Shown here in pieces: positions 53,487 through 62,400 of a DNA stretch of 64,000 nt. The notes under the pieces were generated by a model that saw nothing but the letters and a program-made list of their open reading frames with translations, had not been told where the DNA came from and did not search any database. The translations under genes were made by a program, and so were the position numbers. The stretch comes from JANQJA01 sp965267485 (GTDB taxonomy: Bacteria; Pseudomonadota; Gammaproteobacteria; Pseudomonadales; Azotimanducaceae): positions 372,001-436,000 of the forward strand of contig OZ254080.1 in NCBI GenBank assembly GCA_965267485.1, in the 5' to 3' direction. How positions within the stretch are numbered: position 1 is the stretch's first letter; every line of letters starts with the position of its first letter.

Positions 53487-53806
53487 ACATGAACGAAGTC
53501 AAAGCGTACGTCCATCGAAACCGCGTGGCCGATGTGGTGAGTGCGCTAATCAACGCAGGATTTAAGAATCTGACGGTCATCGACGTTCAAGGGTTGCTCA
53601 AAGCGTTGGATAGCAAAGAGCAGCGCTACTCGGTAGAGATTGGCCAGAAGGTAGTAACTGAAGTGAAAATCGAGCTGGTTTGCGAGGATCAAACGCAGAC
53701 CGCCGAGGCGGTCGCAATCATCCGTGAGCAAGGCAAGACTGGTCAATCGTCCGCCGGATGGATCTACGTCAGCGAGATTCAGTCGGCGATTGAGATCACA
53801 AACTGA
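53483..53806 (+). CDS. PII-like protein linked to heavy-metal efflux (PII-NG type), operon 1
   Basis: A 107-residue protein with the PII ferredoxin-like double beta-alpha-beta fold. It starts Met-Asn-Glu-Val-Lys-Ala-Tyr-Val-His-Arg and contains Phe-Lys-Asn-Leu-Thr-Val. The T-loop is short (Asp-Val-Gln-Gly-Leu-Leu-Lys-Ala-Leu) without the GlnB uridylylation tyrosine context. The last block is Gly-Lys-Thr-Gly-Gln-Ser-Ser-Ala-Gly-Trp-Ile-Tyr-Val. The known PII-NG branch of this superfamily is typically encoded beside heavy-metal efflux genes. The 4-bp overlap with czcA implies coupled synthesis. A regulatory or metal-sensing role toward the pump is inferred. Confidence 0.85.
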   Translation: MNMNEVKAYVHRNRVADVVSALINAGFKNLTVIDVQGLLKALDSKEQRYSVEIGQKVVTEVKIELVCEDQTQTAEAVAIIREQGKTGQSSAGWIYVSEIQSAIEITN

Positions 53807-53816
53807 GTTGGACTCT

Positions 53817-54503
53817 GTGAGTACACCAAAACACTTGTTTATACCGGCGCTGCGCTTTCGGTTTCTAACCCCCTTTTATGATCACGTTGTCCGCCTCACC
53901 ACGCGTGAACGGTACTTCAAATCGCTCTTGGTGGAGGACGCATCAATCGGTGACAACGCCGCGTTGCTCGATGTGGGGTGCGGTACAGGTACTTTGTTGC
54001 GCGAAATTGCCTATCAAGCACCGTCCGCCCGTCTAACCGGTCTGGACGCTGACCCTGCGATTCTTGAAATTGCCCACCGGAAACTCCGCCAAACGCAGGC
54101 GCCTTGCGACCTTATCCAAGGCAGTTCCACGGACATGCCGTTTGTGGACGGCGCTTTTGACCACGTGGTCTCGTCGCTGTTTTTTCATCATCTTTCGGCA
54201 GCCGATAAACAAACGACCCTAGGTGAGATTGCACGGGTATTGCGCCCCGGTGGGTCACTTCACATAGCCGACTGGGGGCGACCAACTGGTGCAATTCAAC
54301 GCTCAGCGTTCTACCTTGTTCAGCTTCTGGACGGGTTCGAGACCACCCAGGAGCACACGGTCGATCGACTATCGAGACGGATGGTCGACGCCGGTTTGAC
54401 AGATGTGACGGAGATCGCCCAGGTGCGAACGATCCTCGGTACGCTTCGGCTCTTCCGAGCAGGAAAGGGACCGCAGGTCGTTCGAAAGGTGTACCGCCCC
54501 TGA
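53817..54503 (+). CDS. SAM-dependent class I methyltransferase
   Basis: The chosen start is GTG 53817, 10 bp after the PII-like stop; a longer frame from 53724 overlaps that gene and is rejected. The 228-residue product has motif I Leu-Leu-Asp-Val-Gly-Cys-Gly-Thr-Gly-Thr-Leu and then Leu-Thr-Gly-Leu-Asp-Ala-Asp. The post-I region ends Val-Ser-Ser-Leu-Phe-Phe-His-His-Leu, and Leu-Arg-Pro-Gly-Gly-Ser-Leu-His-Ile-Ala-Asp follows. The last gene-proximal part has Phe-Glu-Thr-Thr-Gln-Glu-His-Thr. Its substrate is unknown. It is probably co-transcribed with the czc operon. Confidence 0.82.
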   Translation: MSTPKHLFIPALRFRFLTPFYDHVVRLTTRERYFKSLLVEDASIGDNAALLDVGCGTGTLLREIAYQAPSARLTGLDADPAILEIAHRKLRQTQAPCDLIQGSSTDMPFVDGAFDHVVSSLFFHHLSAADKQTTLGEIARVLRPGGSLHIADWGRPTGAIQRSAFYLVQLLDGFETTQEHTVDRLSRRMVDAGLTDVTEIAQVRTILGTLRLFRAGKGPQVVRKVYRP

Positions 54504-54535
54504 CTTCAAAGCTCTGGCATAGAGGAGGAATCTCG

Positions 54536-55294
54536 ATGATACGACATACCCTAAGCACGTTGTTCGTGATTTTGGCCGTGGTCGGTGGGTCTACCGCGCG
54601 AGCTGTCGAGACGGACATCACCATCCGTGTCATAAGTCGTGATGCAAAATTCGTGGGCTCGAGTGTGGGTGGTGCGCACGTCACTGTCAGCGAGGCACAA
54701 ACGGGGGTCGTGCTGGCGCAGGGTGTTACCGAAGGCGGAACCGGCGATACCGACCTGATTATGAAGAATCCCCGGGAGCGGAACACGATGCTCGCCACCG
54801 AAGATGCCGCAAAGTTCAGTACTGTGATCGATCTTGAACGACCGACCCGACTCGACGTCAGGGTTATTGGTCCGATGAGCCAACCGGATGCCGCGAACAC
54901 GGTGACGGCGTCGCAATGGGTATTGCCGGGACGGGGTACCGATGAAGAAGGTTGGATTCTGGAATTACCAGGGCTGATCGTGGATATTGAGGAGACTGGC
55001 CTCTCAGTCGGTGCTGACGGAAAAGTGGCTGTACGGGCAACGGTGCGTATGATGTGCGGATGTCCTCTAAAGCCCGGTGGGCTGTGGGACAGTGACGCGT
55101 TCGAAATCAGTGCATTGCTACGCCGCGATGGGGAGATCGTCGAGCGCATCTCGATGCAATTTGCAGGCGAGGAGAGCAAGTTCGAAGGGACGATTCCGGT
55201 TGCCTCTGCGGGTCGTTATGATGTTGAGGTCTGGGCCTATCAGCCGTCAACCGGGAATGCCGGTTTTGATGTCGCGCCGATTACGGTGCGCTGA
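54536..55294 (+). CDS. Secreted protein of unknown function with a Cys-Gly-Cys-Pro motif
   Basis: A 252-residue product with a clear signal peptide (Leu-Ser-Thr-Leu-Phe-Val-Ile-Leu-Ala-Val-Val-Gly-Gly, cleavage after Ala-Arg-Ala). It appears to contain two beta-sandwich-like domains. The only notable motif is Met-Met-Cys-Gly-Cys-Pro-Leu-Lys-Pro-Gly-Gly-Leu-Trp near residue 180, a plausible soft-metal or redox site. GAGGAGG precedes the ATG. It sits between the czc operon and a TonB-dependent receptor, in the same direction. I do not recognise a family. The stretch 55295-55485 holds the receptor promoter region. Confidence 0.65.
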   Translation: MIRHTLSTLFVILAVVGGSTARAVETDITIRVISRDAKFVGSSVGGAHVTVSEAQTGVVLAQGVTEGGTGDTDLIMKNPRERNTMLATEDAAKFSTVIDLERPTRLDVRVIGPMSQPDAANTVTASQWVLPGRGTDEEGWILELPGLIVDIEETGLSVGADGKVAVRATVRMMCGCPLKPGGLWDSDAFEISALLRRDGEIVERISMQFAGEESKFEGTIPVASAGRYDVEVWAYQPSTGNAGFDVAPITVR

Positions 55295-55403
55295 TGGATT
55301 GCAGAGCCGGGTGAGGTCACCGCCGATTCGAAAACCAATGATGCCGGCATTGTTGCCCCACCTCCACGACGTTAAATCTCTTCATTGATTCGCCAAATTG
55401 AAT

Positions 55404-55418
55404 TGCGAATCATTTGCA
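55404..55418. promoter_or_regulatory. Fur-like 7-1-7 box upstream of the TonB-dependent receptor
   Basis: TGCGAAT-C-ATTTGCA is a 7-1-7 inverted repeat with a single mismatch, the geometry of Fur boxes. It runs into three overlapping TTTGCA hexamers (to 55432), 54 bp before the receptor ATG. Fur, Zur or a related regulator is possible. Confidence 0.45.
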
Positions 55419-55485
55419 TTTGCATTTGCATTATGGTTTTCACCTCAAATAAAAAAACCCACACCGTGGTTGGAGGAAGATCGTA

Positions 55486-57624
55486 ATGAGAATCGTACTG
55501 GCAGCATTGGTACTTGCGCACGGTGCCCTGCCGTTTGGCGTGTTCGCCGCGGCCTCGTCCGAGTCCGTGATCGAAGAGGTTCGCATCATTGGTTCCGCGG
55601 ATGCTGCCACGCATATTCCCGGCTCCGGCGCTGTGATCGGGCAGGACACGCTTCGCGCTGAAGTGGCGACCGATATCAACCGAATCGTCAAGACCATGCC
55701 GGGTATCTACGTACGCGAGGAAGAAGGCTATGGCCTGCGACCGAATATCGGTATTCGAGGCGCAACCTCGGAGCGTTCGTCGAAGGTAACACTCATGGAA
55801 GACGGCATCCTCGTCGCGCCCGCACCCTACTCGAATCCCGCGGCCTATTACTTTCCGACCACCTCACGCATGCACGCCGTCGAAGTGTTGAAGGGCGCGC
55901 CCTTGCTACGCCACGGACCGCAAACCGTCGGCGGCGTCATCAATCTGGTCTCGACACCGATTCCGAACGAACAATCCGCCCGTTTTCGCGCCTTCGCCGG
56001 TGAGTTCGGCACGACGGATGTCTACGCCAACTACGGCGACTCCGCGGGGGCTTTCGGCTGGCTCGTGGAGACGGCCCAGCGTGACACCGATGGCTTCAAG
56101 ACGATTGATCGCACCGGGCAGGATACCGGCTACGACATTGAGGATTATGTCGCCAAGTTCGGCTGGCAAGGCGATCGTCAGCGGTTTCTGCTTAAACTGC
56201 AATACTCCGACGAGACCTCCAACTCGACCTATCTCGGCTTGACCGATGCCGACTTCGCGGCTGACCCGGATCGTCGATATGGCTTGTCCAAGATCGATCA
56301 GATGAATAACGATCACCAGGGTTACAGTCTGCGCTATGGGTTCGATGTTAGTCAGGCGTTGACGCTGACCGTGATGGGTTACTTCAATGAATTTCAGCGT
56401 GACTGGTTCAAACTGTCGGGCGGCGGCTCTCTCGTTGATGCCGCTAACGCCGGCGAAGCGCAGGCACTCGCTATCCTTCACGGCGAGGCTGACGCCCTCG
56501 GACTGAAATACAAGCACAATAACCGAGCGTATGAGTCGAAGGGCGTCGAAATCAATGGCGAATATAGTGTCGGGGATCACGATCTCAACCTTGGCCTTCG
56601 TATCCATGAAGACGAGATGGATCGCTATCAGCCCATAGAGTTATATGACCAGGTGGATGGCGATCTCGTATTTGTCGATGAATTGATGCCGACTGGTGGC
56701 GACAACCGGTTCGAAACGGGGGAAGCCACCAGCCTGTGGATTACCGACACCTGGCAGCCGACGACTCAGTTGAGCGTCAATCTTGCCCTACGCTATGAAG
56801 ACGTGGAGACCTCACGGATTCAGTACGCATCGCCCGACCGCTCGACGATCGATGTTCGTCGGTCCAACGATGCCGCGGTATGGCTCCCGGGCGCTTCATT
56901 GACCTATGACATCAATCCGGACTGGCAAATTCTGGCTGGCGTGCATCGAGGCTTTGCGCCTCTTGGTGGTGGAGCCAAATCGTTCGAGGAGCCGGAGACG
57001 AGCGTCAACTACGAGCTGGGTGCGCGCTTTACGCGTGATGGCTGGTTCGCCGAGCTAATTGGTTTTTACAGCGATTTCAACAACAAGGCCGAGAACTGCT
57101 CCAACGCGAATCCCTGCAGCAATGGCGCAACGACCGGTTCATTTACCACGGGTGAGGCAGTGATCTCCGGTCTCGAATTCCAGCTCAGCCGAACTTTCGA
57201 GGCCGGTCGGTTCGACATTCCCTTCGCCCTCACCTACACCTGGACGCGGGCTGAGGTCAGCGAGAACGAACTGGCGCTGGGATTCCGCGACGGAGATGAT
57301 CTGGCCCACGTTCCCGATTCGACATTCAGCCTGCGAACCGGATTCAATACGGATTTCGGCTGGTCCAATACGCTCGTGGCTCGATATACGGGTGAAACCT
57401 GCGCGGTCGGCATTGGCTGCAATCGTACCGGCGGCGAATTTTCTCGGACGGAGAACGTGTTCGCGGTCGATCTCGTGAGCCGCTATGCCATCACGCCCAA
57501 CGTCGATCTTTTCGTCAAGTTCGAAAACCTGTTCGACGAGCAAGCGATCGTCTCGCGGCTGCCGGACGGCGCCCTCCCGAACAAACCTCGGTCGGCACTG
57601 GCAGGCTTCGAAATCAATCTATAA
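55486..57624 (+). CDS. TonB-dependent outer-membrane receptor (FecA-like)
   Basis: A 712-residue protein with a signal peptide (to about residue 22, Val-Phe-Ala-Ala). A TonB-box-like Ser-Val-Ile-Glu-Glu-Val-Arg-Ile follows. The plug domain has Thr-Asp-Ile-Asn-Arg-Ile-Val-Lys-Thr-Met-Pro-Gly-Ile, then Pro-Asn-Ile-Gly-Ile-Arg-Gly and Gly-Gly-Val-Ile-Asn-Leu. The 22-strand barrel ends in the expected aromatic/hydrophobic terminus (Ala-Gly-Phe-Glu-Ile-Asn-Leu). There is no N-terminal signalling domain. Substrate is probably an iron chelate or another metal complex. GGAGGAAG precedes the ATG, and a Fur-like box lies further upstream. Confidence 0.9.
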   Translation: MRIVLAALVLAHGALPFGVFAAASSESVIEEVRIIGSADAATHIPGSGAVIGQDTLRAEVATDINRIVKTMPGIYVREEEGYGLRPNIGIRGATSERSSKVTLMEDGILVAPAPYSNPAAYYFPTTSRMHAVEVLKGAPLLRHGPQTVGGVINLVSTPIPNEQSARFRAFAGEFGTTDVYANYGDSAGAFGWLVETAQRDTDGFKTIDRTGQDTGYDIEDYVAKFGWQGDRQRFLLKLQYSDETSNSTYLGLTDADFAADPDRRYGLSKIDQMNNDHQGYSLRYGFDVSQALTLTVMGYFNEFQRDWFKLSGGGSLVDAANAGEAQALAILHGEADALGLKYKHNNRAYESKGVEINGEYSVGDHDLNLGLRIHEDEMDRYQPIELYDQVDGDLVFVDELMPTGGDNRFETGEATSLWITDTWQPTTQLSVNLALRYEDVETSRIQYASPDRSTIDVRRSNDAAVWLPGASLTYDINPDWQILAGVHRGFAPLGGGAKSFEEPETSVNYELGARFTRDGWFAELIGFYSDFNNKAENCSNANPCSNGATTGSFTTGEAVISGLEFQLSRTFEAGRFDIPFALTYTWTRAEVSENELALGFRDGDDLAHVPDSTFSLRTGFNTDFGWSNTLVARYTGETCAVGIGCNRTGGEFSRTENVFAVDLVSRYAITPNVDLFVKFENLFDEQAIVSRLPDGALPNKPRSALAGFEINL

Positions 57625-57870
57625 ACGACCCGCAACCGCATGACGATGTGTCTCACTGCAGCGTCATGCGGCCACTCCCAGCCCGCATATCTCACCGATT
57701 GAATGTCGAATGGCGTCGGTCAGCACGTTGCTGATGGCGCGTTGAATCATGGCACTGTTGCCCCAGATGGGGTGTGTTGATGAAACGAAACAGGTCAGTA
57801 CGTACCCTGATTGGGCGCGGATTTCAGCCTCCTCAACTGGCGTGTCAGTTTGGTTGATTTGGCGAATCTC
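57625..57870. other. Intergenic scar with a 25-bp dsbD-like fragment
   Basis: This stretch between convergent genes contains 57811-57835. It matches 46368-46392 of the DsbD-like gene with one mismatch, and in frame reads Ile-Gly-Arg-Gly-Phe-Gln-Pro-Pro-Gln. The rest shows nothing I can identify. It may be the trace of a lost dsbD-like paralogue. Confidence 0.4.
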
Positions 57871-58779
57871 CTAACCATGCCCATAGGTGTGGGCATCCTT
57901 GTGCGCGTGGTCTGGGTGTTCGAATTCCAGTGTCGAATGACTGATAGAGAATTCCTGTGCCAGAGCCTGTTTTATCCTGTCCTTGATGCTCTCGAGCTGA
58001 TTCCATGCTCTTTCCTCGATAATCACATGGGCCTCCAGCGACGCATCGTGTTCTTCCATCTGCCAAAAATGCACGTGATGAAGGTCGACGACGCCTTCGA
58101 TGTTGGACAGGGCAACAATGACGGCATCGGTATCGATATCCACCGGGCAGCCCAGCATGAGGGTTCTGATGGTTCCGCCGATTTCTGTCAGACCCAGGTA
58201 AAGAATATAGAGGGCAATGCCGATGGTGATGGCAGGATCAACCCAGCGCATGTCGTAGAGTAAAATAAGGGTCCCGCCAATAACCACGGCGACCGACGCG
58301 AGTGCATCCGACAGATTGTGAAGGAACAGTGCACGGATATTGACACTGCCTTTCTGCATCGAATACGTGAGTAACGCCGTTAATGCATCCACGATCAGGG
58401 CGATGCCACCAAGCCAAACGACCCACCAGCCCTTTACTTCTGGAGGATCGATTATTCGCATGCTACCTTCGTAAATCAGGTAGATCCCGATAATGATCAA
58501 GGTAGTGTAGTTGATGAGGGCTGCAACGATTTCAATGCGTCCATAGCCAAAGGTCATCTTTGCGTCAGCCGGGCGGCGCGCAATTTTTTGCGCCGCGAAC
58601 GCGATGACGAGTGAGGCCATGTCAGAGAAGTTATGCAAGGCGTCCGCGATAAGGGCGAGACTGCCGGCAAAGATGCCTCCCCCAACCTGAGCCAGGGTCA
58701 GGATCCCGTTCGCCCAGATGGCGATAGCAACACGCTTGTCCTTGGTTTCTGGGGACATATGCACATGGTCGTGACTCAT
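57871..58779 (-). CDS. czcD: CDF cation exporter (CzcD/ZitB-like)
   Basis: A 302-residue cation diffusion facilitator with six membrane helices. The zinc-site motifs are Ala-Leu-His-Asn-Phe-Ser-Asp in helix 2 and Leu-His-Asn-Leu-Ser-Asp-Ala-Leu in helix 5. There is a His-rich N-terminus (Met-Ser-His-Asp-His-Val-His-Met) and a His-rich C-terminus (His-Pro-Asp-His-Ala-His-Lys-Asp-Ala-His). The cytoplasmic C-terminal domain holds Asp-Leu-His-His-Val-His-Phe-Trp. It exports Zn, Co or Cd from the cytoplasm to the periplasm, where the RND pumps can take over. The 283 bp upstream to 59062 show no gene. Confidence 0.92.
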   Translation of the reverse strand: MSHDHVHMSPETKDKRVAIAIWANGILTLAQVGGGIFAGSLALIADALHNFSDMASLVIAFAAQKIARRPADAKMTFGYGRIEIVAALINYTTLIIIGIYLIYEGSMRIIDPPEVKGWWVVWLGGIALIVDALTALLTYSMQKGSVNIRALFLHNLSDALASVAVVIGGTLILLYDMRWVDPAITIGIALYILYLGLTEIGGTIRTLMLGCPVDIDTDAVIVALSNIEGVVDLHHVHFWQMEEHDASLEAHVIIEERAWNQLESIKDRIKQALAQEFSISHSTLEFEHPDHAHKDAHTYGHG

Positions 58780-59062
58780 AGGGTTAACCCTGTTGTTGGC
58801 TATTGATAAAGACGTATCTCTGTATCTGGTTTTCGTTTGCGTGTTCGCCTATCCCTTTGTGGATTTGGTCGGCCATTTTTCGCCTGGGTGCATCACTCAA
58901 AATCTTGTCCCGCTGTCATGACCTTGCCCAGTATCCCAGACGGCTTGAATTGACTGTATAAGGTCATGAGCCACAGCTCCTGTTGCAAAGATGAATCATC
59001 AGGTGTGGAGGGGGCGAAAGCTGAAACGGCACCGGCCCGCATGAAAAGAGCGGGCTCTTTTC

Positions 59063-59404
59063 TCAGACAACCGTACTGTCCTCGGCACCGTCCTCAATCC
59101 GAATTGCACGATTTACATCGCTGACAAAAATGCGGCCATCGCCGCGCAGTCCGGTATGCGCCTCGCTTTTCAGTACCCGGACGACCTCGTCCACGTACTG
59201 ATCGTGACACACGATTTCCACCTTCACGTGCTTGACAAAATCGCCCGCGCCATCGATCGGGTTGGTGGCGCTGGTGTTGGCTTTGCTGCGGCCGAAGCCG
59301 ACAACGTCGGCGACACTCATGCCGGTGACGCCCTGCACGCGGTGCAGGGCCAGGGTCACGGCCTCCAGTTTGTGGTGTTTGATATAGGCTTTGATCTCTT
59401 GCAT
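59063..59404 (-). CDS. PII-like protein linked to heavy-metal efflux (PII-NG type), operon 2
   Basis: ATG 59404 has a CTGGAG site 8 bases upstream; a GTG at 59413 is the alternative. The 113-residue PII-fold protein starts Met-Gln-Glu-Ile-Lys-Ala-Tyr-Ile-Lys-His-His. The T-loop holds Gly-Phe-Gly-Arg-Ser-Lys-Ala-Asn-Thr. After it come Val-Glu-Ile-Val-Cys-His-Asp and Gly-Asp-Gly-Arg-Ile-Phe-Val-Ser-Asp-Val. It follows czcA of operon 2 by 15 bp, the same relation as in operon 1. The two PII-like proteins are clearly diverged, so they were not duplicated recently. Confidence 0.87.
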   Translation of the reverse strand: MQEIKAYIKHHKLEAVTLALHRVQGVTGMSVADVVGFGRSKANTSATNPIDGAGDFVKHVKVEIVCHDQYVDEVVRVLKSEAHTGLRGDGRIFVSDVNRAIRIEDGAEDSTVV

Positions 59405-59419
59405 AGCAATCACTCCAGG

Positions 59420-62400
59420 TTAATGGGATTCGCTCATATCAGCGGGCTTGTCGGCAAACCAGTGATACAGGGCGGGTATAACCAATAGGGTCAGGATCGT
59501 GGCGGTCACCAGGCCGCCGACCACGACGGTGGCCAGTGGCCGCTGCACCTCACTGCCGGTGCCGGTGGCGAACAGCAGCGGGAACAGCCCCAGAGCGGTC
59601 GTCACGGCGGTCATGATGACCGGCCGCAGCCTTGCGCAGGCCGCCCGCACACTGGCTTCAGCAATGGATACACCATCCTTGACCAGTTCATTCAGGTAAC
59701 TCACCAACACCAGGCCATTTTCGAGGGCGATACCAAACAGTGCGATAAACCCGACCGAGGCCGGCACCGAGAGGCTCTGGCCGCTCAGCCACAGGGCGAC
59801 GATACCGCCTACCAGCGCCAGTGGGATGTTGAGCATGATGAGCAGGGCGTTGCGCAGGGATCTGAAGTTGACGAACAGCATCAAAAATACCAGCGCCAGC
59901 GTAATGGGCACCACGATCATCAGCCGCTTGTTGGCCTGTTGCTGAAGTTCGAACTGGCCACCCCATTTCAGAAAATAGCCCGGCGGCAAATCTACTTGTT
60001 TCGCGATGGCGGCATCGGCCTCGGCCACGAAGGAACCAATGTCCCGGTCGCGAACGTTGGTCTGGATGGTGATAAAGCGCTGATTGTTCTCCCGGGTGAT
60101 CTGGCGCGGCCCCACGACCTCTTCGATCGCAGCCAGTTCCTCCAGGGGAATGCGCTGGCCGGTCGCGTTATCGATAATCAGCTGCCCAATGACATCGGCC
60201 CGGTTGCGCGCGGACTCTTCAAGCCGCACATAGATGTCAAAGCGGCGGATGCCCTCGAATACCTGACCGGCCTCGCTGCCACCCACGGCCACGCTCAGGG
60301 TACGTTGCACGTCGCTGACATTGAGGCCATAGCGGGCAATAGCCTCCCGGTTCAAAGAGATGCGCAGTTGCGGCGTACCGCCGATTTGATCGCGCTGAAC
60401 GTCCTGCGCGCCCTGCACGGTGCGCATCACCTGCTCGATGGCCTGGGCTTTTTCCACCAGCACATCGAGGTCATCGCCAAAGAGCTTGGCGGCGAGTTCA
60501 GCCTTGGTGCCCGTGAGCAGTTCATCCACCGCGGCGGCGATCGGTTGCGTGAAGTTAAACTGCGCGCCGGGGAAATCAGCGAATTTTTCGCTCATGGCCG
60601 CATACAAGCCATCCAGCGTCTCCGCGCTTTGCCATTGATCCTGAGGCTTGAGGGCGACGAAAATCTCCGCGTTATTAACCGGATCGGCGTGGGCGCCGAC
60701 TTCACCCCGACCAATGCGCGACACCACCTGGGTGACCTCCGGAAACGCTGCCATCAATTGCCGCTCGAATACGCCAATTGTCGTCTCGGCTTTTTCCAGC
60801 GAGATGGAAGGCGCCATGGTGGCACGGATCAGCAGATCCCCCTCGTTGAAACGCGGCACAAACTCCGAGCCCAGTCGCGGGGCGATAGCAACGCCAATAA
60901 GCAGAACCACTGCCGCCAGGGTCACGGCAATCCAGCGGCGCGCGACTATGGCCTGAACCAGAGGTTGGTAGCCTTTCAGCAGCAAACTGACAATGTCCCT
61001 GCGAGGTTTGTCGGGGTCTGTCCTGGGGCGCTTCATCAGCAGGGAGGAGGCCACTGGTGCCACAATCAGGGCAAAAAACAGCGAGCCGAGCATGGCCACG
61101 GCGACGGTATAGGCCAGTGGCCGGAAGGTCGCCCCTTCCACACCCTGCAGGGTGAACAGCGGCAGGAAGACAATGATGATGATGCTGATAGCAAACAGAA
61201 TCGGGCGCGCCACCGACTGACAGGCCCGCGCCACCAGGTGCAGGCGCGATTCGTCCGGGGACGATTCCCGAAGCATCCGGTCGATGTTCTCCACCACGAC
61301 CACCGCGCCATCCACCATCATGCCGATGGCGATGGCAATTCCTCCCAGCGACATCAGGTTGGCGGAGATATCGAAGAAATTCATGGCGAGGAAGGTGAAG
61401 CCGACGGAGAACGGAATCGAAAGCGCCACCACCAGGCTGGGCCGCAGGCCTCCCATAAAGGCCAACAACACCAGGGCCACAAGAATAATCCCCTGCAAGA
61501 GGGCGTTGATCACCGTGCTCACCGCTGCCTTGACCAATGTCGCCTGGTCGTAATACGGCTGCACCTCGACGCCTTCGGGCAGGTTGGCATTAATTGTGGC
61601 CAGCTCCTGTTTAACGGCCCCGATCACCTGGGAGGTGTTGCTGCCGATCAGCTTCAATACCATGCCCACGACCACTTCACCTTCGCCGTCCTTGGTGGTG
61701 AGTCCGCGGCGGATTTCGCCGCCGATGCCCAGTTCGCCCAGCTGGTGCAGGTAAACCGGTGTGCCGTCGATGGCTTTCACCACAATGTTGCGCAGGGCTT
61801 CAAGATCGGTTGCGAGCCCTACGGAGCGGACGATGTACTCCTCGTCGTTTTTGACGATGAACTGCGCCCCGGCGTTGGCATTGTTGGCCTCGATACGCTC
61901 CTTGATGTCGGGTAGTGACACGTCGTAGCGGATCAGTGCGTCGGGGTCGATACGTACCTGGAACTGCTTGACCTCACCGCCAATAGAAAGAACTTCGGTG
62001 ACGCCTTTTACCGTCTGCAGGTTGAACTTGACGATCCAGTCCTGAATTTCGCGAAGCTCGGTGTTGCTGTACTCCCCACTGGTGTCCTCCAGCACGTAAA
62101 ACAGGATCTGGCCGAGCCCGGTGGTGATGGGGCCCATCACCGGTTCACCGAATCCCTCCGGTATTGCCTCCCGGGCCACCTGCAACCGTTCACCCACCAG
62201 TTGGCGGGCAAAGTAAATATCGGTGCCGTCCTCGAAGTAGATGTTGACCACCGACAAACCGAAATTGGAGATCGAGCGCACGTGATCCAGTTGCGGCAGA
62301 CCGTTCATGGCGCTTTCGATGGGGTAGGTGACGTATTTCTCCACTTCTTCCGGCGCCAGGCCTTCGGTTTCCACAAAAACCTGCACCAGGGCCGGTGAAA

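Noticed and set aside
54112..55179. 355-residue minus-strand frame across the methyltransferase and secreted-protein genes
   Set aside because: Spans two well-supported genes and their ribosome sites on the other strand; composition is low-complexity Ser/Pro/Thr.
59939..61915. 658-residue plus-strand frame antisense to czcA of operon 2
   Set aside because: It is a codon-bias shadow: His/Gln/Arg-rich, no recognisable domain, and fully opposite a complete RND pump gene.
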